A stretch of 64,000 nucleotides of DNA from Lentinus brumalis (GCA_001792895.1 MARA01000059.1:1-64000); one strand, 5' to 3'. Counted from the first letter of the stretch, positions 31,542-44,089 are shown. The notes: generated by a model not told the origin, from the letters alone. Program-made: numbers and translations.

Positions 31542-33779
31542 ATGTCAGAAGGCAACGGCGGAGAAGCTATGGCAGCCCGGCTCGCTCAGGAGCTGAATGA
31601 GGCGGCGGCCAGCGACAAGCCCAGCAAGGTGTGCTTGCATTCCAAGTGGATACTCATGCTGGTTGAGCTGTGCATAGTATATCTCAGAATTGCTTACTCG
31701 CATCAAGAACGAGCTCGTGTGGACCGCTGCGCTCTCTCGGACACAGGTGAAGCAGCCTGCACGGTTGACTTATTTCTGCACCCGCTGATTCAATGATGAT
31801 CCTCTCTCTAGAGCGGGCAGGCACTTGAACTGGCCCTCCGCACTTGTACGACATCCCCGAGCGCAGCAGCGATACGGAGCTCAGAGCCCTCGCCATGAGT
31901 GTTCTCCACGCTCATTCGGACCAACTTCGCGAGGCGGACATCCAAGAGACCGAGGCTCGCTGGTGGCATACCGAGCCCCTGCCCGAGGACGCGGACCGCA
32001 TCATGCTCGAGTTCCGCGACACCACGGCGGAACACAAGGCCTGGCCGGTGACGGAGGTTTGGCCGTCCGAGACTGTGGAATGTGCACCATCTGAACCATT
32101 CGAGCGTGCCGCCCAACGATTTCGGGTCCGTGCGAATCAGAAACATCGCCACCCCTTCATGCCCTCCCTGAAGTTCGATGTTGTGCTCAAGACGGGCACC
32201 GTCTCTCTGGACTCGCTCGGCGCGCGACCTACCGCAGACGTGCTGGAGAACTTGGTCGAGGAACGTGTCGTGCCGTTTGTGCGCAACGACGAGGACAACA
32301 AGAGCGTCTCCTCCCAATCACCGGCGCGGTACTTCAAACTCTGGGAGCGCAGTCTACCCTCGTGGTGCAAGACGCCAGACCATTGGGTCGAGCCGACGCC
32401 TCCGCCTGGGTTCTGCGAGAATCCGGAGGCTGCTCATGCACTCCGGGAGCAGTACTACAAGAAGATTCCTACACTGCACGTACCGGGCAGCGGCCTCCAC
32501 ATCGTACCGTCTGCGAAGAAGCCGGACATCATCTCGCGCGCGTTCTTCATCCCCGTGGAAGACTTTGGCCCGAATGTCACGCGTGTCTGCGCCCTTGAGC
32601 GCGAATCAGACCTCGTCCCGCACGACGCACATCTCGTCCCCGGAAAGCATATCAGCCTGGACGGAGCGCGTGCACTCCTCGGGCGCGTCGTCCAGTCCTC
32701 GACGGAGCCACGTCCGGACCCTGCCTCTCCACCGCTCGGGAAGCGCCGGAAGGTGAACAAGTACGCGACGCAGAAGCTCGGACTCGCGTGGGGGCTGGGA
32801 ACTGACGTGGAGGGGAAGCCTGCGTGGCTGCTTTGCGTGGAGTTCCACGGTTTGAACAGTGAGTATGCGCTCGACCTGTCAGGCGAGAATCGGCAGTACG
32901 AGGATGCTCGTTCTCCGATTGCCGTCAGGACCGTTGCATGCGCCTGGGTTGGTGCCGCGGTGCTTCCTGCAGACAAGAAGGCCATGAAGGGCGCGGAGGA
33001 GCAGAAGGTGGAGCAGACGGCTGGTCCCACACCAGTTCAAGCCCTTCCAGGGGTGGCGGCCGAGAAACAGATTTCATCGTACGACGACTGGTACAAGAGG
33101 ACGAGCAAGTGGATCCGCGCTCTGAACAAGAAGAAAGCGCCACTGGTGGAGGTACGCACCATCTTGTTAGGGAGACCAGCCAGCGTAGAATGACATGGTC
33201 AATGTACCAGGTCGGCCCGGACGGCGCTTTCGTCGGAGGCGACTTGGGCACTTCGAAGGGCGAGGACGACGAGTTCGAAGTTGAGATAACTGGCGCGAAG
33301 CCCGGCGTCTGGCTGGCATCCGTGAATGCTGCGGAACCTGAGGAGGGTGACGAGGACGGGATGGGAGATGAGCCCAAGCTCATCCGCTTCGTCTGGGTGC
33401 GCGACGGCACGGTGGACTACGATGCACTCCCTTCGCGCGCTAGCGTTCAAGTCCCGCCTGCGGACGCTGAGGCGAACTGGGAAGTCGTGGCATCGTTTAG
33501 CGTTGACTCCGGAACAGTATGCCTCTTCTCGAAGCACGCTCTCGACTCGGTCCTGGCCACAGGGACTGACCGCGAAGCGATGCTCGAGGCCTTCATCGAC
33601 GACGACGAGGGTACGAACGTCTTTGTGCCGGGTGGTGTCGTCTGTGAGTGCTCAGATCCATTTGTGCGGCTCGTACCTGACTGGTGTTGTGTGCAGTGAG
33701 CGGTAACGATGGAGGTTACGACATCAGGGCTCGGCGGGACGCGGAAGGACGCATCGTCGAACTCAATCTGCGCATATGA
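31542..33779 (+). CDS. Conserved hypothetical protein, about 600 aa
   Basis: Start MSEGNGGEAMAARLAQEL at 31542. Exon 1 ends at 31628, a second exon reads ISELLTRIKNELVWTAAL, and a long exon covers about 31830-33151 (WWHTEPLPEDADRIMLEF, YFKLWERSLPSWCKTPDHW, a basic GKRRKVNKYATQKLG). Exon 33211-33643 has IRFVWVRDGTVDYDALP and an acidic stretch, and the final exon 33697-33779 ends VELNLRI. Introns at 33152-33210 and 33644-33696 are clean; the exon 2-3 joint near 31812-31830 does not connect in frame and may hide an intron or an indel. No catalytic motif or membrane segment is recognised. The basic patch could be a nuclear signal. Confidence 0.75.
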
Positions 33780-33780
33780 G

Positions 33781-34003
33781 CACGCAGGCATCCCCGTGTG
33801 TGAAGGCGTGTAGATGGTCGTGATGGATCGGGTGGAGGGCGAAATAGCGTGGCGCAGCGAGCAGCGGGACGGATGCGGAGCGCTATCGATCTGCTCCATC
33901 GGGAAGGCCTGGTCTTTGACCTCCGCTCTGGAATCGTTATGTACGTCCTGGGCGGGTCCGATTTGGAAGACAGAGTGGGTGCGGTGCTGGTGAACTTTGA
34001 CTG
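33781..34003 (+). pseudogene. Fragment of a fungal-type kinase
   Basis: Directly after the hypothetical gene the plus strand reads MVVMDRVEGEIAWRSEQR (preceded by an in-frame stop) and, in another frame, AIDLLHREGLVFDLRSGIVM and GAVLVNFD. These match MVVMDRVKGEMAWRAERR, LLHREGLVFGDLRSQNVM and AILVDFG of the kinase at 28.5-29.2 kb. The catalytic Asp-Asn and DFG residues are lost. Confidence 0.7.
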
Positions 34004-34493
34004 AGCGAGGAAGGCGGGTGAGGCGAGGTAGTATCCGGTCGTGCTCAATAAGTCGTGACTCGTGTATCTGGGCGGTCAGTGCGGGTGTCGGGCGGGGATT
34101 ATACTTGAGGAGCATGATCTGTACTTGCTTGAGGACTTCAAAGCATCATATGACAATGAACGATACATAACGATACTCCACCTGGGTCCCTGATACATAT
34201 ATGGTGCCTCCGAATTCCACGCCTTCGACGAACGCCTATAGAAGGGAGACGTGGACGATGATACCGAGAGCACGTACTTGACGAGGATGGGGCGAGCTTA
34301 GACAATTTCCGTTCGACCACCAAGCAAGCTGCAACTTCCGCGGAGAGAAAAATGCGGAAGCGATGTCGCCGGTGGTTGTGCTACAGAGTGCATTCTCCGC
34401 ATCTGCCAGCTTATCCCTTGTAGCGGGATGGCGGCTCTGATGAGTGGTACAGTAACGAACGTGGGGTCGTGTTCCAGCCTTGAGCTACTCAGC
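34004..34493. other. Intergenic, nothing recognised
   Basis: About 490 bp of AT-richer sequence between the kinase relic and the 3' end of the 7TM gene. Confidence 0.5.
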
Positions 34494-36008
34494 CTACCGC
34501 TCTGTCTGCATCGTGGACGAGGAGTCCGGTGCGATCTTCCGGTCCGATTCTTCGTCCTTATCCGCCGCCGCCATCTCGTAGAGGTCGATGCTCGTCTCAG
34601 GAAGACGCCCCGAGGTGAGATGTCCCGTCCTCCGCGTACTGGTGTTGAAGAGCAACGTGCTGCTGTTCATGAACGTTGACTCCCCTGCCGGCCTGAGCAC
34701 GGAAAGTTTCGAGTGGACGAGCACGACGATCACTGTTGGGTACGCTCCCTGCATACAATAGCCATCAGCTAGGGAAAGCCGTCGAGCGAGGGGGGACGTA
34801 CCACGATGATGCTCGTGCTGTATTGGTACATCGTGACTGCGAAGGAGCCGACTTGGCTTTTGCTGATGATCGCGTTCAGAGCCTTCAAACTGAGAACGAC
34901 TTGCACGAGCTGTGCGGATATGCGTCAACCGATGCACGAGACTTGAAGGCTCAATGGACGCGGGAAGACGCACGAAGAAGATCATGTACAGAATGCCCGT
35001 TTCGACGAGCATGAACATGATGCTCTGAGTTCGCGTCCGCCGGGATTGCTTCCCGAAGGCATCGAGATACATCCGGCGATGCTGCCTGAAAGTTGGAATT
35101 CATGAGCAATGATCTCGACTTAGAAAGCGACTGATACTCACCAGGTCTTGTACGCAATCAGTGCTGTCGCGACGGCGGTAGTCACCAGTGTCATGAGGTA
35201 GGAAGCTGTCTGTATCTCCCGACAGAAGCGCGGGCTTTGGAAGGATCCGAGTACTATACCGTCTCCGCAGTGAATGGCGCAGTAGGTCAGTAACAGGGAT
35301 GTTGCTGGACAGTCAAAGAGGTTAGGGCAGTGTAAGACGAACTTGGGAATACAGAGCGCTTACTGATCGAACCAGCAAGGAATGTTGCGGGTATGAGGAC
35401 GACGAGCTTCTGCTTGCCATACGACCAGAACGCGTGCACGCGCCATATCACCACCCCATCCCCTATGACCGTCTGTAAGACGTAAATTGCAATGTGAGCA
35501 GGGGCACGAACGACTCGGGACAAACGACGGCACTACCATAAAAGCATAGAGGACGTCTTCAACGGCGACAAGGCGCACATTGTGGGACCGGGCGGCGGAG
35601 TACAAACTCGCGAGCGAGGACTCGGAAGAGTCTGAGAAGAAGGTCATCTGCACCTCGCTGATGACCATATGGATGTCGATCATCCATAGTGCCAACGCAA
35701 GACCAAACATCACGAAAACGGTTGCGCATAGCCAACGCGAAGCCCTGGTGCGCATAGGACTGAGGGTGTCATGAGTACGGACGCTCGCACAGTGTGGAGT
35801 CATCGAGAAACACTCACAGCAGTAAGGAGCCTGTCCATACCACGAGTATCGAATAGATGGCTACAAATTCGGTGTTTAGCAGCCGGATCGAAGTCTTCCG
35901 AGACTCAGACTGACCGATGAGAAAAGTTTTTAAAACGATAGTCACGAATACCTTGATGAAATTAAGGCCGATGGACCGTAAGGTAGCAGCATCTTCACTT
36001 GAGAGCAT
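34494..36008 (-). CDS. Seven-transmembrane protein of an Agaricomycete-expanded family
   Basis: From the ATG at 36008, several short exons give hydrophobic segments in order: LRSIGLNFIKVFVTIVLKTF, AIYSILVVWTGSLLL, LCATVFVMFGLALALWMIDI, VGDVLYAF-like helix then TVIGDGVVIWRVHAFW, KLVVLIPATFLAGSIS, ASYLMTLVTTAVATALIAYK (next to W-Q-H-R-R-M), FMLVETGILYMIFFV and TVIVVLVHSKL, followed by a Ser/Thr-rich cytosolic tail (STLLFNTSTRRTGHL, AADKDEESDRK) to the stop at 34494. The W-R-x-x-x-x-W motif after helix 4 is typical of this uncharacterised family. Introns are 50-90 bp. Its role is unknown; a receptor-like function is only a guess from topology. Confidence 0.75.
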
Positions 36009-36642
36009 CGAGGGTCCCCGCGACAAGTGGCAGAGCGACGAAGAGCCTGGAAGAGCGATCCAATGGACCCGTTAGCGACACGACTTTGATATAAATATGG
36101 TCCAGGAACGCTCACCATGACGCCTTGTCGAGTGCTAGTAATTTGGTATGCCACTGTATCAGAAGAAACGCGGGTCTAACTTCAAGCCAATTATACTGCA
36201 TGACGTAAGCAGCTGTGGCACGGGCAGCACCATCTCCCGATGTCACCCACGTAGAAACCGGCTTTGCGACCAACGTGGGTACATAGAGACGCGCCGGGTC
36301 ATGTCCGCACACGACTAGAACATACGCTGAAGGTCGCAGGTCGACGGCGTCGCCCCAGACTGCAAGCTGACACGCAGCTATCGCGCAGCTAGGACTCAAA
36401 CGTCTGTGCGTAACCACTGGATCTGAGCGCATGATAGCACTAGTCCTCCTCCAGACCCTTCTACACCCGATTCGATCCGAAACGGCGTTCATTCTTCTGC
36501 GGCCTGAGGCTGAGGGCCTGAAGGCTCGCAGGCGCTCGCCGGGCGTCAGGTGATGAGAAGTCGAGTTAGACTCGAGACTTCTTGGAGCATAGGATACAAG
36601 GCACGTAGAGGCAACCGGTTCGTAAAGAAGTGGACGTATTGA
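36009..36642. other. Intergenic, no gene supported
   Basis: About 630 bp; a minus-strand frame (36112-36492) lacks any motif. It contains the 5' flank of the 7TM gene and the 3' flank of the permease-family gene. Confidence 0.45.
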
Positions 36643-37853
36643 TCACTTTGCGCTCATGGGGCCGAAGTCTGGTGTGCCCCCGAGGGAGGCATAGATGTCT
36701 CCAACGTAGTGACTCGGCTTCACGCCCTCCCTGAACGTCGCATCCCACCCGGATACAATCCCAGTGACGACCGGGAGACCGGCCGAAAGTATGTTCTGCA
36801 CCGAAAGAGCGAAGCCCGCGGACAGCATGGCGAAGCGATTCGCGACAGCAGTCTGCCCGTCGTACTGCCTGTCGAAGTTGGACCCGGTGCGCATGACGAT
36901 CACACGAGCAAAGTCAACCAGCCCGGAGACGGCCCCGCGCAGGAGCACTGCGAGCGTCGCATTGTCCTCCTGTTGCGTCGTGCAGTAGACCGCGCTCCCG
37001 TTGGTGAATAGCGTCGTGGTGTTCTCGAACGCCTCCGCGAGGAGGGCCCCGGTCCAGAACGTGTCCGACGTCGCGGTGTCGCAGGCTACGACAGAGGGCA
37101 AGGAAGCCCCAGGGACGAAGGTGGGGTTCGAGGCGTAGTTCGCGCGATACTCCTGTACGAGCGGGTCGTCGAGAAGGGTCGCCGTCTGTGCCATCCGGAT
37201 AACGGCCTGGCGGAGGTCGTCGTTGAGCTCGTAGACTTCCGTTCCGTAGAGCGTGAGTGGGTACTGGTTCGGGGCGTATGAGCCTTGAGGGACGTAGCCG
37301 GTCGGCCAGTCTGCGGGCTTCTCGCGCGCGTCGAACTCGTACTGCAGCCCGACGTGGACGGCGAAGCGCGCGAAGGTGGCACTCCCGAGGGTGCCGCGCT
37401 TGGGGCTGATGCCGCCGATGCCTGCGATAAAGAAGTAGGTCTGTGTGAGGTTGAAGATCGGGGAGTAGACGAGAGCCGTCATCGTTGAGGCTGCGTTGAT
37501 CTCGCCTTCACCGGTCACGAGGTGGCAGATGGATCCGTCGAGGGTGCAGTGCGCTTGTGGGAAGAGGGGAGAGAAGCCGGGGACGGTGATGTTCTGCTCT
37601 AGGAGGTTAAACTCCGGTAGTCCATACCAAGCAGTCCCTTCGGCGGTGAACTATGTAGTATGGTGGAGATTCCAGTTGTCAGCGATCAGGCCGGCAGAGT
37701 AATTGTGTTCGTACATACCATGCTGACGATGAAGACCTTGGGGGTAATCTTCGTGGTAGCATGTGTCATAATAGAAGGGGTGGTAACGGCTGCCGATGTG
37801 AGGGCGAACTGCGAGACGTTCGACAGTAACGAGATCAGAGTGAGGGCCCACAT
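36643..37853 (-). CDS. Secreted purine nucleoside permease (NUP) family protein
   Basis: Exons 37853-37719 and 37650-36643 join in phase across a 68-bp intron to 380 aa. MWALTLISLLSNVSQFALTS is a signal peptide. ITPKVFIVSM then FTAEGTAWYGLPEFNLLEQN, HLVTGEGEINAASTMTALV, YFFIAGIGGISPKRGTLGSA, RTGSNFDRQYDGQ and AGLPVVTGIVSGWDATFREG are hallmarks of the NUP family (Candida NUP was described as a nucleoside permease, and the fold is related to nucleoside phosphorylases). With a signal peptide and no membrane spans, an exported nucleoside-binding or -cleaving protein is likelier than a channel. The frame is intact. Confidence 0.9.
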
Positions 37854-38389
37854 GGTGCTATGGACGGCCAGCCTGTATTAGATGTGGTAGTTGACTTCCA
37901 AGTAGTGGCGCACTTACTGTACCGCCCGCTGTCCTAAGCAAAGTGTTAGTATCGGTCGCACACTCGGTGATCGTCTGAAAAAACATACGAGGGACGTGCG
38001 CCGTTTTCGATGATGTCGGCCGCGTGGATGGTGTTAGCGACAGCTTCGAAATTCCCAGGCTTTATCAAGGTAAGTTCATACAGTATGTCCGAGCGCAACG
38101 ACACTTACTTACGTCTCTCTTCACTCCCGAGCGCAAGTTCCTTTGCGAGCAAGCCACACCCCCATTGTTGCGTGATTACAAGGAGACAACAGCGCGCGAG
38201 TCAAAGAGGTCGAGAGCAAGCCTTCAGAGCGCCCGTAGGCGATCAGATCTGGCACTTCGCGAGTTCAAATATTTGTACTTACTTATGCTCCTTGACCCTA
38301 CAACTTCCCTGCACTCATCTTCGCTGGCCTGATACACGTTCATTCATGATAATCAGCACGTATGCGCTCAAAGGCAGTCGTAAGAGCGC
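37854..38389. other. Intergenic, no gene supported
   Basis: About 540 bp with ACTTACTTACG and ACTTACTTATG strings (38103, 38277) resembling splice-donor remnants on the minus strand. No gene was identified. Confidence 0.45.
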
Positions 38390-40077
38390 CGCCCAAATGG
38401 AACGAGGACGTGGTTCGAGAAATTGTCAGCCCACCTCTCTGTCGTACCAGAACGAATTCAAGACTTCGAGAGTCTCCCACCCCCGCTGGCTGACCCTAGG
38501 CAGCCGGACGAGACTACGCTGCGACGAAGGACTCTGGCGAGTGCAGCGCGGACTTGAAGGCGTTTAGGGGACCAGCTTCGGAGGCCCTATTCTCCTGGGA
38601 CAAGGACTCCTGCCTGTCATACGGACGTTCTCGGGTATCCGGAAAGGTTCCATAGCCAAGGAGCTTTTCATGTGGTGGAGAGGTTCGGAAATCACTGACT
38701 ACTATGTGAGTGCTCCGAGTAAAGGCTTCTCGTGAGTGAACGCAGTCATGATAACAGGAGTTAGAAGGCATAATCTCGGACGCAGAATGGGACAGGTTCT
38801 CGTATCTCGCCGCCCAAGTCCGGTGCTTCTCGTATGACAACGAGCACCCTCGTCAAGTGTACGATTCCGTGCTGGAACTCGTCCTGAGGCGGTATGAGGC
38901 GCATGCTGCCCCGCTCTTCCCAGAATCTGCGATTTATCGAGTGGCCGGCGGAGCTCCGCAGGGACCTTACAGCATCAACGGTTGCTGAGGTGCTTATGTC
39001 TCTCGCCAGCGTTATCAATTTTCGCTTTCCATGGTCCGGATGAAGGCCTTCATCATGGACGTGGCTTTGCTCGCAGGCTTGCATCCGACACTTCAGTTCC
39101 CCATTTAAGGACTTACGCGAATCTCAAAGAAAGCTTACGGTTTACCCGCTGCTTCCCTGACTTGCTTCACCCACCTCGTATCGCTCCGCGTCCACCATGT
39201 TACGGTCGCCTTTTTCCAACACCTTGGGGGATTGACGAACCAGCAACATCGCGAGATGTCCCGCGCCTCCAACTCCCTCGACATGGAATCCCCTCGCTCG
39301 TCAAATCGTCTATCGAGTTCCCCGCGCTTAAGAGATTTGCCACCGTCACCACAGGGCGCTGTCCTTCCGTAGGGAGCTTCTCTACATGCTATCATCGATC
39401 TCATCCCCGCGACTCACTGTGCTCGATATATTCCGTTCGATTGCCTTCGTGAAGTTGGCGCACTCCCCGTGCTGCGGAACATTCAGACCCTCCATCTCCA
39501 CGCTGATAATATGTGGCACAAAAGTCCTATATCGCTCTCTCCGTGCTCACAGGCCCGTTTAGCACAGTCCGAACCCTCACAGAGGTCTCGTTCAGTGCCC
39601 AGCACAACTATATCGTGATCTCAGACGAGGCTTTTGTCGAGTGAGACGGCGTGGCCAAGGCTCAGAACCCTCCGAGTACGGACCAAAGCAGATGAGGACA
39701 ACGACTGGCCCGCCGAACCTCCGTCACTCCCAGCAGTAGTCACCTTTGCGCGGAGGATGTCAAACCTCGAGATGCTTGATGTCGAGGTTGCGGACGCATC
39801 CGACAAGGAGCTCAAAGAGATCCGCACTAGGGCATGTCTCGGCGGGGCACCTCAAACAAACCTGGAGCAGATCACGTTCGCCAGAGCAGACCGTCGGAAG
39901 GAGATCAAGCTCCCTGATGTTGACCGGCTGGCGCGTGCGCTGCATGCCACGTTCCCGCGACTGAGAGGGAAGCTGGAGAGCTATGGCGACTGGCCTCATG
40001 CCGAGAGACAGTCGAAGCTCTACCGGCTCTTGCAGAAGCTTGCCTCTCCTGAGGTGCGTTTCAGCGGTCGGTTCTAA
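38390..40077 (+). pseudogene. Decayed F-box/LRR gene
   Basis: Plus-strand pieces of a mushroom F-box protein appear in order but in changing frames: NEDVVREIVS, HLSVVPERIQDFESLPPPLA, SAART then KAFRGPASEALFSWD (the F-box Cys codon has lost a base), FSYLAAQVRCFSYDNEHP, NLRFIEWPAELRRDLTAS, VLRNIQTLHLHADNMW, and the LRR end LRTLRVRTKADEDNDWP and MSNLEMLDVEVADASDKELK. At least three single-base shifts and an in-frame TGA (about 39642) interrupt it. It is otherwise full length. Confidence 0.7.
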
Positions 40078-40304
40078 GCTCGACTGCACGCTCAACTGTC
40101 TAGCATGGTCCTGCAGTCGCGGGCTGAGCAGCCTCAGCGCAAATTGCCAATCGCGGCGGCCTTGAAGTCCGCGGCAGACGACGTTGAGGCTCTTGGACGG
40201 TTGTTGCCAGCAGGATGTGCGCACTTCTGGTCGTTCGTCCGGCATTCGCTGGAAGCAGGTACGGAGCAGAGACGTCCTGCTGCAGGCGCCACGTGCACGA
40301 CGAG

Positions 40305-40420
40305 ACGGTCACCCAAAGGAGCAGACTCGCAGAGTAGCTTTGGGTCTGGCACGGGTATGGGTCCAACCGTTTGAGCAGGAGGAGACAGGAGGGGTCGATT
40401 TGTGACGCCGGAAGATCGAT
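40305..40420 (-). pseudogene. Small relic of the K-type kinase
   Basis: The minus strand reads HQLAIDLPASQIDPS and KRLDPYPC, matching GHQPAIDLAGSQI and ERFDPYAWD of the K proteins at 46-62 kb. No other part of the kinase is traceable beside it, so this is the leftmost fragment of that family in the window. Confidence 0.55.
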
Positions 40421-40850
40421 GGCAAGCTGATGTTCTGGCCTAGAAGTGTCTTTATCTTGCGGTCTGTTCGGTATACATATCGTGAAGATGTCGCTTTGGC
40501 TGCTGTAGTCGGTCCCTTTGTTCCTCGCAGCCCGCGAGTCATTCCAGGTACGGAGTGCTGTCCCTGACTTACAGTTTCGGTGCGGCCAAGAGCAAGGCAG
40601 ATGGAGACTGGCGAGGGCGCGAGGCGCGCTCTTATATGTCAAGGTTTCGATCGAGCCTGAGGATGCTCTTCCTGTCACCGCGGGCCGACGAGTAAACTTA
40701 CTGCAATGGGCGCCGGCGGCATGCCCAAACGGTCATGTCCCGCAGGTTACGATCCGGCATCTAGGAGAAGATACGCAACGTGCAGAGAAGGCAGTCGCCA
40801 CGCCCTCCTGTTAAATCCTCGATAACATCCAACTTCCGAACATACAAGCC
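40421..40850. other. Intergenic, nothing recognised
   Basis: About 430 bp between the kinase relic and the epoxide hydrolase 3' end, without visible coding content. Confidence 0.4.
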
Positions 40851-42426
40851 TTACGCGGAGTGACCATCCTTGCCGGGAACGACGCCATATGCCGGTCCTC
40901 CCTTCCCGTACATCTTGCGGAGGTCGCCGACAAGCCCCTCCGGGGCTTCGTGTGCCGCAAAGTGTCCGCCCTTCTCGTGTTCGCCCTCGAAGACGAGCTT
41001 GCCTATCAAATGCGACCATCTACGCAGCTGATGTCAGCGAGATTTGTTACGACGCCAGCTACGAGAACTTGACTCACGATCTCGGCAGACGAACAACTTC
41101 ACCTGGGAAGTACGATATGCCCAACGGTACCGACTGCCACACGTTTCCATCGAGGGCATTGCCCGTGCCTCCATTGGCCATCTCGTAGTAGATTCGGCCT
41201 GCAGCTCCAGGGCCTGCCCTCGAGAACCAGTAGATCGACACCCACTCAAGGACTACATCCACCCGTCAGCATCTAGATAAAGAAAACCCGCTATATCCTC
41301 ACCTTCGTCGTCACCCCAGGGATACTTGTCTGACCAAATTACGAGTTTCTCGTATATCCATGCCAGTAACCCCATCGGCGAGTCCGTGAGCCCGTATGCG
41401 AGGGTCTGCGGTTTCGTGGATTGCAGCTTCGAGTACCCTGTGCCCTGTTGAGCGAATTGCTGAGCGCGCTGCATGTTGGCCCGCCCTTCCTGGCTGAATG
41501 CCGACAGAACAGTCGATAAGAAGATGAGGGGATTCTTGACAGGCGACGGGCGAGCCCCAGGGAGTGGCATGTTCGAATGCCATGCTTTGATGTGCTTGTG
41601 TCCGTAGTGGGTGACGGCTTGGAGGCCGAGCTGCCAGAGCACGATCACTGTGAGTATGTATGCCAGCACCGCACATATAGCGATCGTCCTTACAATGTGT
41701 CCCCAGTCACCGCCCTGATATACTGTTGAACATAGCTGGGTCAGCTAGACCATGAGCTGGCTATACGCACGAAACGGCGCGTACCATATTCGTTATACCC
41801 GAGCGATATCATCAACTTGTTCAGGAACTGTGTCGTAGTCAGCATAAATAGACTCGACACCGCAAACATTGGATCACCATTACCTCAGCGTACTGCGGTC
41901 CTTTGAAACCCGTCTTCTTGATGGCGCTGGAGAATCCGAACCCGGGCAGGCTAGGCGCGACGACGTGGAAGCTCGGATGGTCTGGAGACTTGGCAGTCAA
42001 TAGAGGCAAGATCTTCCGGACTTCGAGAAAGTGTCCCGGCCCTACAGCTCGTGGTGAGCATATCACGCAGAGGATTGAGAGGAGGTACCGCCCACATCCA
42101 TGAACGAATAGAAGGGGAATCGCGTTGTCCACCTCGCTCCTCTGATGAACGTAATGAGCGTTCAGCGTGCCGAAACCCTCAACCTCAATGTCGCGGGTGA
42201 ACATGGGCAACTCGTTGATCTTCGCTTCCGACTTTCGCCAGTCGAACCTGTCTTGCCAGTGCGCGACAAGCCTTTTCACGTCGTCAAGAGGGACGCCATA
42301 GTCCCACTCGGCGCCGTCGAGCTCGTCGGGGAGGCGGACCAGATCCAGTTTCTTGCGGAGCAGTTCCAAGTCGGCATCTGGGATGGCCAACTTGAACGAC
42401 TCCTCCGTCGATGTTGCGGCTGCCAT
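40851..42426 (-). CDS. Epoxide hydrolase, microsomal-type alpha/beta hydrolase
   Basis: Start at 42426; exon 1 ends at 42096 and the 54-bp first intron falls inside the HGWPG motif ([13 protein letters not shown], oxyanion hole). The N-terminal EHN region is [28 protein letters not shown] and [20 protein letters not shown]. Then come [15 protein letters not shown], the nucleophile elbow QGGDWGHIV with the catalytic Asp, a hydrophobic lid segment, [15 protein letters not shown] and the catalytic His in [11 protein letters not shown]. The C-terminus is [11 protein letters not shown]. The enzyme opens epoxides to diols via an Asp ester; substrates may be xenobiotics or fungal metabolites. I see no frame break, though several mid-gene exon borders were only approximated. 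Confidence 0.88.
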
Positions 42427-43379
42427 GACGGTGGGACGTGGGAGAAGGCAAGGGGTGTAACTTGTAAGCAGTCTGCAGTCGAAGCGACGGCTTCGGAACA
42501 CGAATGTTCACAGCCACGTCATTGTCTCAGTCATTCCCCCGGTCCCGCATTCCGGCGCTCAACATACACGACCCCGTGACTTTCACTGCCGGCACGACAC
42601 CGCGATTTCTTGCTACATATATTGCTCAAAGTTGCGACCCCCGACGGCCTCCGGCTGCTCGAACGCTGCGGATTGTGGTCAGTCTCGGTGGGCGCCTCGG
42701 ATGAATCTCGACATACTTATCAAGTTCGCGACTCGAAGTTTTCGGGACGAGATCATCCTCGTCGATGTCGGCCGGTGCGTTGCAAGCTAAATTTTTGTGA
42801 CGGAAGTTGGGTAGCTACTTACAACTCAATGTAGACTGACCTTGAGTCGAGAGACGATAGAAAGTCTTGCGCCTCTTGCAGAAGCTTGACTGTCCTGAGG
42901 TGCGTCCCCACATGTTGGGTAAGGGACTGAAGGCACGTCGATTTGCTTTGATATGATCCAAAAGGCCCCGTTGGAGCGGCCCACGGAGGTGACAGATTGC
43001 CCATTGTGATTATGGCGACCACAAAGCCCGCGGCCCATGATGGTGAATTACTGACGCTGAGGACTGTTCCGGCTGCCAGTGCGCAGCTCGAGTGTTCCGT
43101 CCGGCGTTCGCGAGAAAGCAGGTACGCAATTGAGCTCATCATGCTACAGATGCCACAATCGATGAGTTGGCTAACCGAGGCCAGGGATACTTGTGTCGGA
43201 AAGGAATCGTGGAAACTTCGCACACGTATGCCAGGTCCGACCTTTTGAGGCAACAGCGCTCATGCTTCTAGTTTCAGAAGATTGATTGCAGACTCATATC
43301 CTGGTCGGGTTCTGGTCCACACCGTGACTCACGCTGCCTTCCTCCGCGGACGCGGAAAAGGAGCTCGTATGAGAAGTCC
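42427..43379. other. Intergenic, no gene supported
   Basis: About 950 bp. Fragments such as GLRLLERCGLWSVSVGA on the plus strand recall F-box-type proteins but are too short to call. Confidence 0.4.
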
Positions 43380-44000
43380 CTTGTTCTTGCGGCTTGTCCG
43401 CTATACGTATCGATCGTGGGGGCTGGCGGAAGCATCAACGGTCAGATATCATGATGGCTGCTACTATCGGTTCTCCCCTTGTCTCTCATCGCGGCAAGTT
43501 ATTGCGGAGTGCACCGAAATGTTCCTGGTCTTTGGGTCTGGGTATTCTACCAGTCTTCATTGCGGCGGAAGGGAGTGGGTCATATACGTCGTGTGCATAC
43601 CAGTGCTAAGCCATTCCTGGTCGCTGAAGCGACAGTTGTGCGTACTTGTGCCAGGCTCTCCTTGATGGTCTACGAGCCTTGAGGCGGCGCACCGATAGCG
43701 AGCGCTTTTCAGGTCTGCGGGCCACAGCCTCAGAAGTCCTCGGCGTGGGCGCATGCCAAGACGTTAAGGTTCGTATTGCGACTGAATCTCCTTGCTCGGC
43801 CCTGTATATGTATCACTGCCAGAAGAGCATCAGAGCTTGAGAAGTTATCTTTTGTGGCACTTACCGGTTTAGGGCCGGGTAGGAACCTCTGGCAGGGAGT
43901 GATGTTCCTTGCCTTTCGTGCTACAAGCCTATCCGAGTCGTGGCGGCACGAAGCAGTTTCCAGGTTCTTGCCCTCTCATCGCCGGTGTTGTGCATCCGCC
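43380..44000 (-). pseudogene. Relic of a K-type kinase (copy K0)
   Basis: The minus strand has remnants of two exons of the K family: TATACGTAT followed by the splice region (about 43400-43420, the YVYRTD exon start) and the first exon (about 43900-43985), in which the W-Q-E-P-W-D-Y-F-V-P-P-R-W codons are recognisable but scrambled. CCAGTGCTAAGCC and GTCGCTGAAGCGACAG blocks near 43610 also occur beside K1 and K2. It sits divergently to the S1 gene, exactly as in the intact modules. Confidence 0.5.
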
Positions 44001-44089
44001 ATGACAAGTTCGACAATCGGCGAAGATAGAGAACAGCGAGTCAGGTTTGTCAGTGCGTGTACACCGTCACGCCCGGTCCCCGCAGCGCA

